Shown piece by piece: positions 1 to 13,200 of a stretch of 64,000 nucleotides of DNA. Source of the stretch: Echinococcus granulosus (Eukaryota > Platyhelminthes > Cestoda > Cyclophyllidea > Taeniidae); NCBI RefSeq assembly GCF_000524195.1, contig NW_020170438.1, forward strand, positions 245,492 to 309,491, given 5' to 3'. How positions within the stretch are numbered: the stretch's first letter is position 1; each line of letters begins with the position of its first letter. The notes under the pieces were generated by a model. It was not told the origin of the DNA. It ran no database searches and saw only the letters and a list, made by a program, of their open reading frames with translations. Both the position numbers and the translations under genes were made by a program.

Positions 1-3000
1 AATTTCGAAAGTTTTTTTTCAATGATTTTTTATAAATGCCTTGTAGTTACTCGCTTATGTGGTTTTGAGGAATTCTAAAGTTATGTTTTCTTCTTCCAAA
101 ACAGTCGTTGGTTTGTCTGCTGGTGTGATGCGGTTGCGTCAAAGCCTGAATGTTTGCATATAGTAGCTGTTAAATAGTTACTTTGGAAGGTGTATCTACC
201 TGTCTCCCATACTAACAAATCAACCCCATTTTCCTTGTAGTTTCTCTCTCAAGCAGATAATATGTCTTCTACCGAAAATAGGTAGGCCCTTTCCTCTATT
301 TCAGCTTTCCATCCATACATAGAGGTGATTTAATTTTCTTGGTTTTCATCCTGAAGTGAATGACTACACCTCTAAAGTATTGGAAACAAATCAAATTGAA
401 ATATTTAAATTTTAGGCGTCTGGTTTGAAAGAAAAATTCGTTGCACAGAACTTCTTATTCCCAAGCAAAACGTCTTTTTTGGGGATAAAGTAAGATATAT
501 GTGTCTGGATGAAACTGCTATGGATGTACAGGCATTTTGGTGGATTGTTAAGGGGGAGTCCACAAGAATGCAAAGCCATGACACAAATTTAGCGACTGGA
601 ACCTGTTTTTCGCCTTGCTAATTATTAATAAGAGGTTAATTTCTCAAAGCAAATTTGTTTTTTTCCCACTTTTGCTTTCATTTTTGAAGTAGGAAGGACT
701 ATTCTGGCCCTCTCTTAATCAGGGTTGCAATAACGTTGCATACTCAATTAATTCAACTATCTACGTGGATTTGTGGTTTGTTGTACAACTTAAATTTCCT
801 CCTTCAAAGGTAAAATTGGTTTAGTTTAATCTCCCTGAAAAGATGTAGTGAAATTTGAATTTATGTGAGAGAAGGAAAAGTGTGGTTTCGCATGGACAAT
901 GCAGCGATTTAATAGAATGTCCCAGGGTTTAATGCTGTACCGCGTAGAAACGTAGAAGTAGCACTCCAAAAAGACCTAATCTGCTAAAATGAGTATCCTC
1001 TTATAAAAATCCCACCATAAAAGGTAAAATGCTTTCTCTAATCTTTTCCCTTCATAAGCATAGAGATAAGCTTTCCTAATTTTTTCGAAAGCTAATTTTT
1101 TTATTCCTTTAGTTAACTCAGCGGCTCCTCCGCTACTACCATTTCCAAGACTTAAAAGTTTGCTTCTAAAAATCTATCAAGTAACCTTATTTTCGCATAG
1201 GGATCAATTATTTATCTTCTATCCAGCATAGTATATTTTTATTGCAGCAAGCTGGGCTTCTTTATCTACCTTCCTGACCTTTATCCCCATTCAGACATAG
1301 AAAAGGATTTTTTTGTAAGGCAATTTTAATTAACCACATTTTTGAAAGTGGAGGGGGATGCTGCCTGCACGGAAGAAGGAATTGCTCACTACTCTGTTGT
1401 CCCTTTGAACTGCTTATCAACTAGTGATCCCTACCAGACACTTTAATTTATCTTGGATATTGAAACACTCGAGTGTCGTCCCAATCCCACCGCCTTTTAT
1501 GGTAGGAAACTAATGGGGAGAAACATTCGCCGCAAAACTCAAACTATCTACGCGTTGCGCTGCATTCGCAAATGTAAAAATTCAAATGCCTTGTAAAAGT
1601 CCAGTAATTTTTCTATGCTTTCGCCTTTTAAAGTGAATTTTATTGCGACCGATTATTAAAGTTTGTAAAATACTGATGCTATTTTGTGACATTAGCCTCT
1701 AAAATTCAATGGATGACATATAATTCTCAAACCCTTTCCACCTTGTATCACCCTTTGTGGTGCAGAGTTGTTGTGTAATTTGTTACCTTCTTATAAATTT
1801 GAGTTCATTTTAGTCATATAAAGAGAAAAAACGGCGTTCACCTTGTATAACGCTTCTGTCCGACAAACTGGTAACTATGCTTTTTCCATCGGTGGCTGAA
1901 CAAAATTCATCTTCTACTAGCGATTTACAAGTTAAGTGAGTAAGTTCGTACATCTTCATAATGAAATTTCGGTGACTTCAGAAAGGTCTTCACAGTTCCT
2001 TATTTGTTCTGATAATCGCACTCACAGCCTATGATCCTTTCTTAGTAGGAAGCTAGATCGGGAGCTCCATTTTTGTAAATTCTTTTGCCACCAAAGGCAA
2101 ACGATCTAGCTCTAACCACCTCTACTTCAATTACACTTCTATTTTTTAAGTGCCTCTTTCACTGTTTTTTCGCACGTGGTTGCATAATTATTCATTACCA
2201 ATTGAGACAAAAAGTGACATTCACCACCTAGAGAGATACTATTGGAGGTGTACGGAAGGTGAGGACGAGACAGTATCTGCTCCCATCAGTAAGTGCAATA
2301 GAGGGTCGTCCCAAGCCCAAGATTTGCAGCTGTACCAGATCTTGCATTTTCGCTTAATATTGACTTTCTTTTGAATGATTAGTATGTAATTCTTTATTAT
2401 TTTTGAGGATGAAGTTTTCTTGGAGGTGATACACCTTTGCCTGCTTTTTAACCAGAATCAAATTGTTTATACTAGCATTAGATGATTCGTTCTGCTATTG
2501 CGCATCACACCTTTTCCAACTGTTATAAAAAATATTTCATGCCGAGCCCCTGTAGATTTGGACCCAACTTTAGCTGCATCAATAAAGCTGATATGTTTAA
2601 TTGAATCTACCGGGTTTGTTTGATCGTTATTCTATGGTAGAACGTTTAGAATAACAAAAAATAATTGACGACTGATAGACCGACTAATATCCGTGCTTCA
2701 TAACACAAACAAACTATCAAATGTTACAGGTCATGATGGCTTAATTAAATGAACTTTGTCGAAAATCGCAAGATTTGTTTTGGATACCTGATAATTGAGG
2801 GGCGAACAAAACTATCTGTCAGGAACAAAAGTTTTATTTGTTTGGTAGTCTTAAAGCTTTACTACCTTATTTGCGAAGGCAGTTTCAAGTATCATTAAAT
2901 GTTGCCTAAAACAGGTGGCGCACGTGGTTTTTTACGAATTTCTGGGACCCGTAAAACCAATGGAAGTTTGAAGTTCTGCGTCTCTTAGTTATTTAAAACG

Positions 3001-4213
3001 ACGTTTAAAATGCATTCCTTCCCTTATTGCAACCGCTCACACTTTGGCTTTTTAGTCTTTTCATCACCTTTTTCTGTTTGTAAACTGCTATTAGAACCAT
3101 GCTGTGTACGATCGGTAACCAAAGTAAGCCTTTTGTAAAAGAAATTACTCTGTGAATCTAGCTAGCTTCTATTTACCTGGCATGTACTATGCACCTATTC
3201 ATCCAATGAAAGATAAAGAGAGCACTAGCGATCCATCATTGAATTTTATGCAAATGGTTCAAATATCTCATTTTTCCACATCTAATTGAACCACACCTTC
3301 CTTGTGGCTTAATCTTGATTTATCACGTCCTGCTGCTACTTTATTTCAAAATACTATTAGCTTGCAATTGACTAATAAGTTATTAGACAAAGCCTCTTAT
3401 GAAATTGTACATTTTTATTTGGCTTTGATATGCAAGTCTTTTTATTTGAACACGTCACTTTTAAAATGACGATGAATTGGATAGGAACTCAGCATGTTTG
3501 ATGACATAAAGATGATAAATAGGCTGTATAAACTCCAATGGGTAACGTATTTTATGTTATTTCTCACCGCAACACCTAGTACTTTCGTTACAAGTGTCTG
3601 TCTCAATCATCACAGTTCAGGCGCCTCAATGTTTTACTCTGACACCAATTGTCACTAACTTCTTGGACTGACTTAAATGTCACTCAGAAATTAATGAATG
3701 TAATTATTCTCAGGCAATGAATGGCCTAAACATCGTTTTTCATCAAAATTAAACGCCTCTGTCTATAACGCAAGATTTTGTCCAACCACTTATTATAAAA
3801 TAAAACTGGTTCCAATAGAAAGTTGGAACGTCACATATACGTGACTCTGCTAAAGGACGTGTTGATGACCATGTAAATCAAAGTAGAAACCGAAAAATGG
3901 TCGTTTTATTTCTTTTGTTTTTTGACAGACTTCTGTAATCAGGGGGAAGATAAAAGCTTTGCCCTTAATAAATCAAATGCTCTTCATTTCACATGGCGAC
4001 AGATAAACTGAGCTTGCTTATTACTCATTAAAATGAAACAACAGATTTTGGTAAACAGCGGCTTTAGCTAAACAATATTTTGAAAATCGAATGCTTTGAT
4101 CCTAAAAGTACGTCCCTATCTAGTTCTACCAACATTAATCGAATAATGAAGGGGAGAAAATGAATCCCGACTTGGTTAACTTCCACCCAACATTCTTTTA
4201 AAAGGTCGTCTAG
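1..4213. other. Upstream region with no supported gene
   Basis: AT-rich sequence upstream of the antiporter start codon. I found no open frame with both splice signals and a recognisable product. An in-frame TAG directly precedes the ATG at 4214, so coding sequence does not extend upstream in this frame without splicing. The antiporter promoter and 5' UTR must lie here or further left, but I cannot point to a TATA box or a transcription start with any support. Confidence 0.5.
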
Positions 4214-7200
4214 ATGGACCGTCCTTTGAATGATCCACGTCATCGTCATCACGCTTCCATCGCATCACAACAGCATCCGCAACGACAACTAAAGAAAGTG
4301 CAGAACCTCAGCGTTGATCTTCCCGCCCTTCCTGAAGGTCGTTTATTTTATCCCCACTCTACGTCAGACAACGAGAATCGTTCAAGAGCAAGCGAAACCA
4401 CAAACATCACGATTCCAAGACGAGGTAGAGACAACGTTGAGATCAAAAATACTAACAAAATGAAGCCAAAATGGAGGTCTTGCCTTCATTACACCCCACC
4501 TCATTGGCTTCGTCACGCATCTAGTTGGATCTACCGTCATGTTGGGGGCGTGGCAGCCTACCTAGTCTTTTTTCTTCTCATCTACGCCCTTCTTTGGATA
4601 TTTACTGGGGAGGAGGCACTGCCCCCGCGTTGTTATGCCTACCAGAAGTCGGGTGGCGAAAATACAAAAATTGAAGAGGTGGCAGTGTGCTATGGAGGCA
4701 CAACGATGGGTATCGTGATCTTCTATGCCTTCGCATTTATAATGGGACAGTTGGTCGAATTTGTGAGACTACCTGGACTTCTGGGTAAGTTACAATTTTT
4801 TAATTGTACCTCCGAAAGGTCCGTCTTGAGAAATAGGCAGTCCAAGTGTTCAAGCATAAGCTACTCTTTCCTCAACGGTTTGATCAGTGTTAAATTTTTT
4901 CTAATATTTTTAAATAATTCCGGAGGAAGCCTTTACAGTAGGCACCATTATGTGCGGCTTATGAGAATTAACAGATTGCAAACTCCTTTTCTTATGTTCA
5001 TTTTAAATGTTGCAAGCAATTCACTAATTTTTATGTAGTTGTGATAGTTGGCCCATGTTTTTGATTGGATAGTGTTGATTTTTCGAAGAAGGACCTAGCT
5101 CCATTACTGACGATTTCATACAGAAGCTAAACGCAAAAAGCTGACATAATCCTGATTTATTCCTTTTGTAATTTCGGAGTTTTAAAATCGGACTACCCTT
5201 ATTAAGTTTATTAGTTTTACTATTAATGTTGAGGCGATCACAGTGAAGCCGTGACCGATAACATTTGCTAATCAGGAGCCAGCTTATATCGCATCCAGTG
5301 ACATAAGCTCCCATTTTTTTTTCTGCGGCTATAAGGGACAAAGCTTGAGAGGGCTTCTTTTCTCATCTCTGTCATCCTTTTTCTTTACCATCTCTGCAAA
5401 ATTGCTTCAAACTATAAAAAGAATGGCCGACTAGTTTTTCTGAATCTGGAGAGAATAATAATGTCTCCAAATTTTAATTCCTGGCACAAGCGTATTTTTG
5501 GACTCTGCTTGCGGTCGCTCTTACATTTTGGGTATCAATAACCATTAAAAAAATTATAATAAAAATATTCGTTTTGCTGCATGGCCACCTCAGGGTGACT
5601 TCTGAATAAAAGCATCTTTTACATAAGCTTTTTTTGCAAGTTTGGACAGTTTAATGAAACATACAGTAGGCAAACCCTATCTGGCTACGTCATGACTTCA
5701 TTCTTCCTTTACACCTTTTAGCTTTTGATGGAACTCAGACGATTATTCGGGCTGCTTTCACCTTTTTGTAATAATAAGGCACTGAGACCTCACTCTACGA
5801 TCACAGTTCCTTTTTCGTTATGACATCTTAAGTAGATCTTTAATGGATGATATCAACTTGTTTGATTTTGATTTTACTCTAGCAATGAATTTTAAGATAC
5901 GTATGTCTTAAAAAAGGACGTAATAGGCCTTCCACTGTGAGTTCCCCTTGATTTGATCATTCAAAATAGATGCCTTTCCTCTGTGAGTGCTTGATTTGGT
6001 ATCACTACGGGATGAAAACGGGTTAACCCTTTCTTTTGTGCAAACGAGTCAGTGCTGCTGCATGCAATTGGGGAAGGTTGGAAAGACTCACACAGTTACA
6101 TGAAGAATTTAGGTATCTAAAATGAAGCTAGAGGATGAATGAATAGCGGTGGACTTAAAGTGGGTGGACGCATGGCTGTTTAGAAAGGTAGGTGAATACA
6201 AGAATGAATCTATGGATGCATAAGTTTGTCCTTTTGGGCGATGACGTAGAAGGCTTTTGAAATTGCTGGGCATCATTGCTTTTGCAAAATATGGTCAATC
6301 ATTCAAGTGGATTGGAGTCAGCTGCTACCTTCACGAATACGATACACTCATGATGCATTGTGAGTTTATGGACGTAATTGCTTTTTAGCTCACTAGCTCA
6401 GAGTCTTAAGAACTTGCAAATAAATGAAATAAATGCATTTATGTTAGTAGCAGTGAAGCTCTTATAGGTTAATCTGTAAAAAGTGCAGTCAAGTTATAAA
6501 CTCTTGAAACTGATAATCTACTTGTGTCAAAATAATCACGAATGCTCGACACAACGAACACGGTTTCCTTTGATGAGCATTCATTACTAAAACAACTTAT
6601 GTTAAAAATTGCTTATTTTTGTTAGTTTCAGTAGGCCTTTAGGGAGAATAAAGTGTTGTGGTCCATGCATTATTCACCAGAATGTACGCGTAGGTGGTTA
6701 AGGTGGTAAAAAATGCTTAATAACTTTAGTATTAGGAGAAAAGCACTGCTTTGCTAATAACACTTAGACTAAAAATTAAATCCTCATTAAATTAAACATG
6801 TAAATATTTAAATAACAATGTGGCCATGTTTACTAGGCTTTCACGCTGTAAAATTAGTCGTCCACAAAAGACCCCATTTTTAGCTACTTTTTCGTTTAAA
6901 GCTTCTTACCGATCTGTTTAAGTGGATCTCTTTAAACATCAGCTAAATTGGTAGCACTTTCTAGAAAGGAGGTAAAGTGTTAGACCTTCCTTCTCCTGAT
7001 TTTCTTAGCGCAGTATTTAGCTTAGCTCCAAAACATCAGGCCGTCATCCACGTACAGAAATAAAGAAAGGCTACTAGGGGAGCTCATGTCACCTATGTAG
7101 GGGGAAATTTCCAAGGCCGAGTTAAGTACCATTTTATTACAGGGCTTCTGTGCAGTTTTAGGTATAGCTTTCGGTGTTCCTGTAATTTTAATTCTGCATT

Positions 7201-10200
7201 CTTTATCAAGCATGGATTGAAACTAAACATGAAGTAGGATTGACGATTTCTTTCACATCATCACAAGAGGATTAAAAGATTACGGGCCCATTTAATTGTA
7301 GTGTTCTAGTTACCTCGGAAGACTTTCAAAGTCATCAAGTCAAGATGAGTATACAGAAGAGCAAAAAAATTTTATTTCAGTGACTAAATCTTTTGGGCCC
7401 AAAAATGAGGGTTTAATTTTAGGCATTATTAGAACAGAGATCTGAATGCCAAAGCTTCTTCTCAAATTAAACTAAACTTTGGTGCTAATGTAGCAGTTTG
7501 AAGGACTTGGAAAAAAGCTTGAATTAAATCAAGCGCAATATTTGAAACCTGATTGAAATACTTTGGACGTACTACTAAGGCACTTTTTCTATATTGTATT
7601 TTTAGTTCTTTTTATTTGGAAGATACGGAAGTAGACGACTACATTTTTTTCTTTTGAAGGAACCTTTGGAATTTTTTTTATCAGGTTAGGAGTACAAATA
7701 TACGCATTGGTAACCAAGGCCTTGCAATTCAATTGGTGGCGGGCATGGGCTGTTTTTCGTCAGAAGCAAAGTTGGCATCTTAAATTTTTTTCTGAAGTAA
7801 AACTTGTTCCAAGCAAATAATATTTATTTCGGTTAACTGTTCTGGCCCGGCTAAATGCGTTTGATCATGACGCGAAGAGTAGTCAATTTTTAGGAAGAAC
7901 CGGTATGCCTTGAATGTTACGCTGTGATTTTTTGGATGAACTGCAAATAAATAAGTTGGTACGTCAGAGAAGACGTGTCAAAAAAGTGTTTTCTTTCCTC
8001 AAAAGACACATTAGTGTATATGCAATGGCTAGCAATCACCCGCAGCTGGTGTGTGAGTATGGGTGGTCTGCTAGCCATAACTTATGGAAATTCTGACAAG
8101 ACGGGACACATTGGGACAAAAATATTCACTTGGTCATACTTAACTGGCAAAGGATTATTTTTAAATGGTTGCAGACTATTTGCCTAAAATATACTCCTGT
8201 ATCTAGACAAATCATATCCAGAGTCTCCTCTCAACAGAGCCTAACAAGGTAGCATAGGAGCCGCAATTAAGTTTTAGCCGATGGTTTACATCATAAAATT
8301 CTTTTAAATTAGGTTGAATTTTGAAAATTGAATATTTGCTATCATTTGGTGTATTTGGGTCCTAATACCTTCTTTCACCGAGATAAATTGAGTAGGTACC
8401 AGTTGAGTATTTGGACCTCATTCACTTAAGTGGTCAGTGTATTTCAACCAAATCGTTAAAAAGTTAATATAATTCATTTATTCGAAGAACAATCATGTCC
8501 CAGCAAAAGCCTTAAATAATTCTTTAGAAATCAGGATAACCTAATTTTGCTGAGACACCGAACTCAATTAGTTTTTATTAATGCAGAAACTTTTGATCGC
8601 CAAAATGTCTATTTTTAAACTCAAAAATTCAATTAACAGCTACATTCGTTAGAAGAAACACCAGCTTGTGTGTGCGATTTTAACAAAGCGCAGATGGTCT
8701 GGAGGACCATGGACGCTCAGACTTAAGTGGAGGCCACCAAGGTCTGAAAGTTGATATTGCACCAAAGTACTCCAAATTAATTGTCCCTTGGTTAGCTTGA
8801 TGAATAAAATCGAATTTCTCGTTTAATACGCTGAAACAACACAATTTCCACTGCTTTTTCAGAATAAACTAATTTGTGGTTAGCTTTCATCTCAGGAGGA
8901 TTTACAATAGGTACTGGGACTAAAAGATTGGTTGCTTATCTAGATGAATGAAACTCGTTATTCTCCACCCTAACACAAAAAATCACACCAGCGATAGCGC
9001 ATCAAGAAAAAGTACCTGAGCAAGTCTTTAACAAGTAACGCTGCGTAGCAATGATGACAGGCGGATAATGAGGCAATGTCAGTGAACGCATGAAAGAGGA
9101 AACATCCAGACAGAAGACGCAACTCGCTGTCTAAAAGGAAACCTCGGACATTGGCAATCTGATATCTAGTTGTAGAAGTGTATTTCGCTTCATCTTGTGC
9201 CAAATGAGTGAGATAAGACTACTAAATCGGCGAACCTTTGAATTTTTTTCTTGAGGCACTTACTTTACTGGGGTGACTACTCATTTGCATAATTGAAGAG
9301 TCTAGTCGAATTCTTTTTTAGTATTTCTGGGTACTTACGATGCCTCAATTTTTGTAATCTATAATGCTACAGCTGGCAAGAGGACATATTTGATTTGCAT
9401 CGTTTTTGCCAGCCAAAAACATGACAGTTATTAATTTTTAATATACTCTTTTAAATGTATTTTCTACAAAAATGTGTGAATATTAAATTGTTAGCCTATA
9501 ACATCTATTAAGTGAATTTTAGTTTTGACCCAAGTACCCTGTTCGCTTTTAGGATTATTACAACAGAAAATATTATTTCTTTCGAAGCTGGGTTAAGGAT
9601 TACTAGGAGATTAGCTTTGACTTTTGAATAATTGAATTCTTTCCACAAATACATCTAAACTCATCTTCTTAAGCTCATTACTTACCTCGGAACGGCTCCA
9701 AAATCAACAATTACATACATTCTTCAGGTTGCTTTTATTTATGGCAGTAGTAACTCCTGGGTTGGAAGTTGAGAGCAGCCATATCATTGTGCGTACTCCA
9801 TGGAAAGGGGGTGGAATTCACTGAGGCATGTAGAACGCATCTTCCGATCTAGGATTAGCACCTCGTGGAAATAATGTGAGAAGGCACAACATGGTTCTCG
9901 TCATTTTATTCATGATTTTATCAGTGATTTTCTTTTTTCTTAAACATGTGACAGCTCGAATATTATTCCTAATACCTAATAAAAGGACAGTCTATGAGTT
10001 GCATTCGTTGTGTACATAAAGTAGTAAAAATGAACTTTTTGGTCACCATCCCCACGCATTATTTGAAGTCTCCATTATCACCATGGCAACAAAAGACAAA
10101 CTTAAACACCTTTATTTTCTTGTTCGCGACTAGTTTGCCCACTGTAGGCATTCCCGAACAACCGCGATCATGACTCTTCTTACTTCTTGTAAAAGCTTGT

Positions 10201-13200
10201 AAAGAAATCCTTATTAAAGTGCCTTATTGTACCGAAATAGATATTTCTAACTTGTCAACACCAATTTCATCCTTCATCGTATTTATGCCACTATGATTAT
10301 TATGTTAATTTTTGCGTAAGTAATTCACTATTACTTAAATAGGAATTACTGGATTATTTACTCGTTTATTCTAAGCTACAAAGTGTTTTTGCCTTGTAGT
10401 TCTTTGGTATCGTTTATTAAGGCTTGTTTTCTCTCATTGTAGTAGCAATTTTCCGTTGTGACAGTTATCTATGGTGAATAAATCCCTTTTGCCGTGGCAT
10501 TGAATGCCTAATGGGAAGAGATAAACCGACCTACCTCTATAGTTAGGCATTGTGTAAAAGAAGAGGGCAGGATTTTAAAAGTTTGCTGCTGGTATCATTT
10601 TGGAATTCGAAATTTTGTTTTGCCAAAGGCATACGGGTTCTTACATAGCGTATGGCTACTTATGTCTAGTAAACCGAGTATCCTTTCAATTTATTGCATG
10701 GGTTGTCACTCCTATGGATGAAAATAACAATTAAATCCATGCACAAATTGCACCAAAGAGGAAGACACAGTATTTGTCAAGAAGCACAAATTTATTTGCA
10801 TCGGATTAACTGCTCAGGGCGGGAATCGAGTTTTTTCCATAGGCATTCAAAAGTCGGAAAGCGGTTATATTAGTGAAGCAGATGTAAAGCGCTGCAGGCT
10901 TCCACTTGCTTGCAATTTTGGCTCTAAGGAATGAATAACAAACTCTTACACTGATTTTTGAAAGCAGGTTAATAATAGTTAAGGGAACTTTGAGATGGTT
11001 AAAGCACGAATAATTGGATTGATAGTAGCCTGCTTCATGACGAACGCAAGATTTGCAAACTGTGATACTATACAGTTTTAAGGGACAATTATATTTGTAA
11101 GTATCCTCATTGCTACTCTGATACCAGTACAGTGCTCAATGGGAGTTATAATTTAAAAATGATATTTGTTAAAATCGGCTTAATTTGATTAATGCTCATG
11201 TAAAATGCATTCACAATTATACCTACAGAAGTAGATAAAAGGTAGATTTCAAGCTAGAAATCGCAGATTATTATCTAGGGCTTTTTTCGACAGAAATGAG
11301 TGTTATTTAAATTAGCCTCATCAAACTAGCTTTTTGCTGCTTTTCTGCCAATTTCATATCCTCATGACTCTTGAGTACGTATTTCTTCGCGGTACAACAT
11401 AAGCTACCATGCCATAGCAAGTTCGATGGGCTTAAATGACCTACTAATGTTTGAGTTTAGGTAAAATAATGCAATCATTTGAGTTGTTCATAAAAAGATT
11501 GGACTGGACTACCATCAGAGCGAATCTTTAGTCAAATTTCAGGGGGATTTTTTAAGTGATAGATCTTGATAAAGATGATATGCACTGAAATATACACATT
11601 TACTAAAACCAATTATTTGACTATCATTAACATCATTTTATTTTCTATTTCACCGTTTCATTCAGATTTCGTTACGAATACTAATTTACTCTGAAGGACA
11701 CTAAGCTGCTCCAAGTTGATTTATGTGGCTACGTTAACACCACCAACTGTTAACAGTAGCCGCTATGCACGTATTCATGTGCATGGTTTACATTCCACCT
11801 AAATTCTTTTTCGTCTTTTTGGAATGGCATACTTTTTTTAAAAATTAATCCTTCATGCTGTAGTATTGAAGATTTGGCCTTCGGATTTTAGTAGTTTTGG
11901 AAATACACAAAACAGTGGTGGATTTAAAAAATCCTTCACCGAACAGCTCTTCACTATCCGCGCCGGTGATTGTTGTCCATACATTTTTGACAGGAAGGTA
12001 AGTATTTATCAAATCAGTCAAAATTTCTACTTTTCTGATTTCCAATCGACTGATACCGTTTTTGTACAGGCTTTTAAAAAGAATCTTGCAAAAAAACTAC
12101 AATCCAACAAACCTGCCAAACATGCCTTGACTAGTCCATTTTAACCTGGGAAGCATCATGGAAATTAGTTAAAAAAGTAGAAATAGGACTATGCTTTCAT
12201 GACTATGCTTAGCAACAGTTTTTTCCCTTGAGATGTTGCGGATAAGATTAAACAAATGCCACTTATGTTTTTTTCGGAAGTTGGCATTTTGCCAAAATGG
12301 CAGTAAGCGCTGCGCATTAATGCAAATAGTAGGTCGGTAAGGATAAAAATAAATATTTGTACATAGATAATAAAGGTAAGGTTAATGCTTCAGGAAAAAA
12401 TTTACTCATTGGTTTAAAGTAGTATGTTGGACTAGTGAGCGAAAGAGAAAGGGAGAGGTGATCTTATTTCTGTTTCTAGGAGGATATGCCTTAAATTGGA
12501 GTGTTTGCATCAATATAGAGGATTGGCTAGCCATAACTCAAGGAAAGACTATTATGCTCGACTCAAAGTGCTTATCCTAATTGGAAACAATAAGTAATAA
12601 AAAATGAAGCCAATTTTGGTTTTTTCCAACAGGAATTAGGACATGCAGGTCCCTTTATTCTTCGTGCATTCCACCTTTGTTAATGAAAGTGCCATATAAC
12701 TAAATTATCTCAATAATGTAAAGAAATTAGGGTAGTAAAAGCCTTTATTCTAAGTCCTTTTTTACCTAGAAAGGGCAAACATTGACAGCGCGAAGTATAA
12801 CTGACGCGGTTAGCCTTAAAATAGACTGATCAGTTTAATGTGTTCGCCTTAAGTCATGGCTATTTTTTTAACCATCTAGGGAGATCAATCCCAAAAACGG
12901 AATTTTAACAAAGAAGCATCTGATTGTTTCCTTCCCTTTCTTGTTCCTTTTTTAAAAAAATTAGACCAATGGTAAAAAATTTCTACAGAAACATATTTTT
13001 TGCCACAATTGGATAATATTTTGTCATTTAAAGCAAGTAGGCATTATATTATTTGGTTTTGATTTTAAACTTGAAGAGACTGCTTGCAGCCTGGAGTACC
13101 CATACGGTAAGAATATTGCCTTGAAATCGCTTAAATTCAAAAAATTTTTCAATCGAGAACTACGAGAAATGGATGTCCTTATTCTATCCGCACGTTTGAA

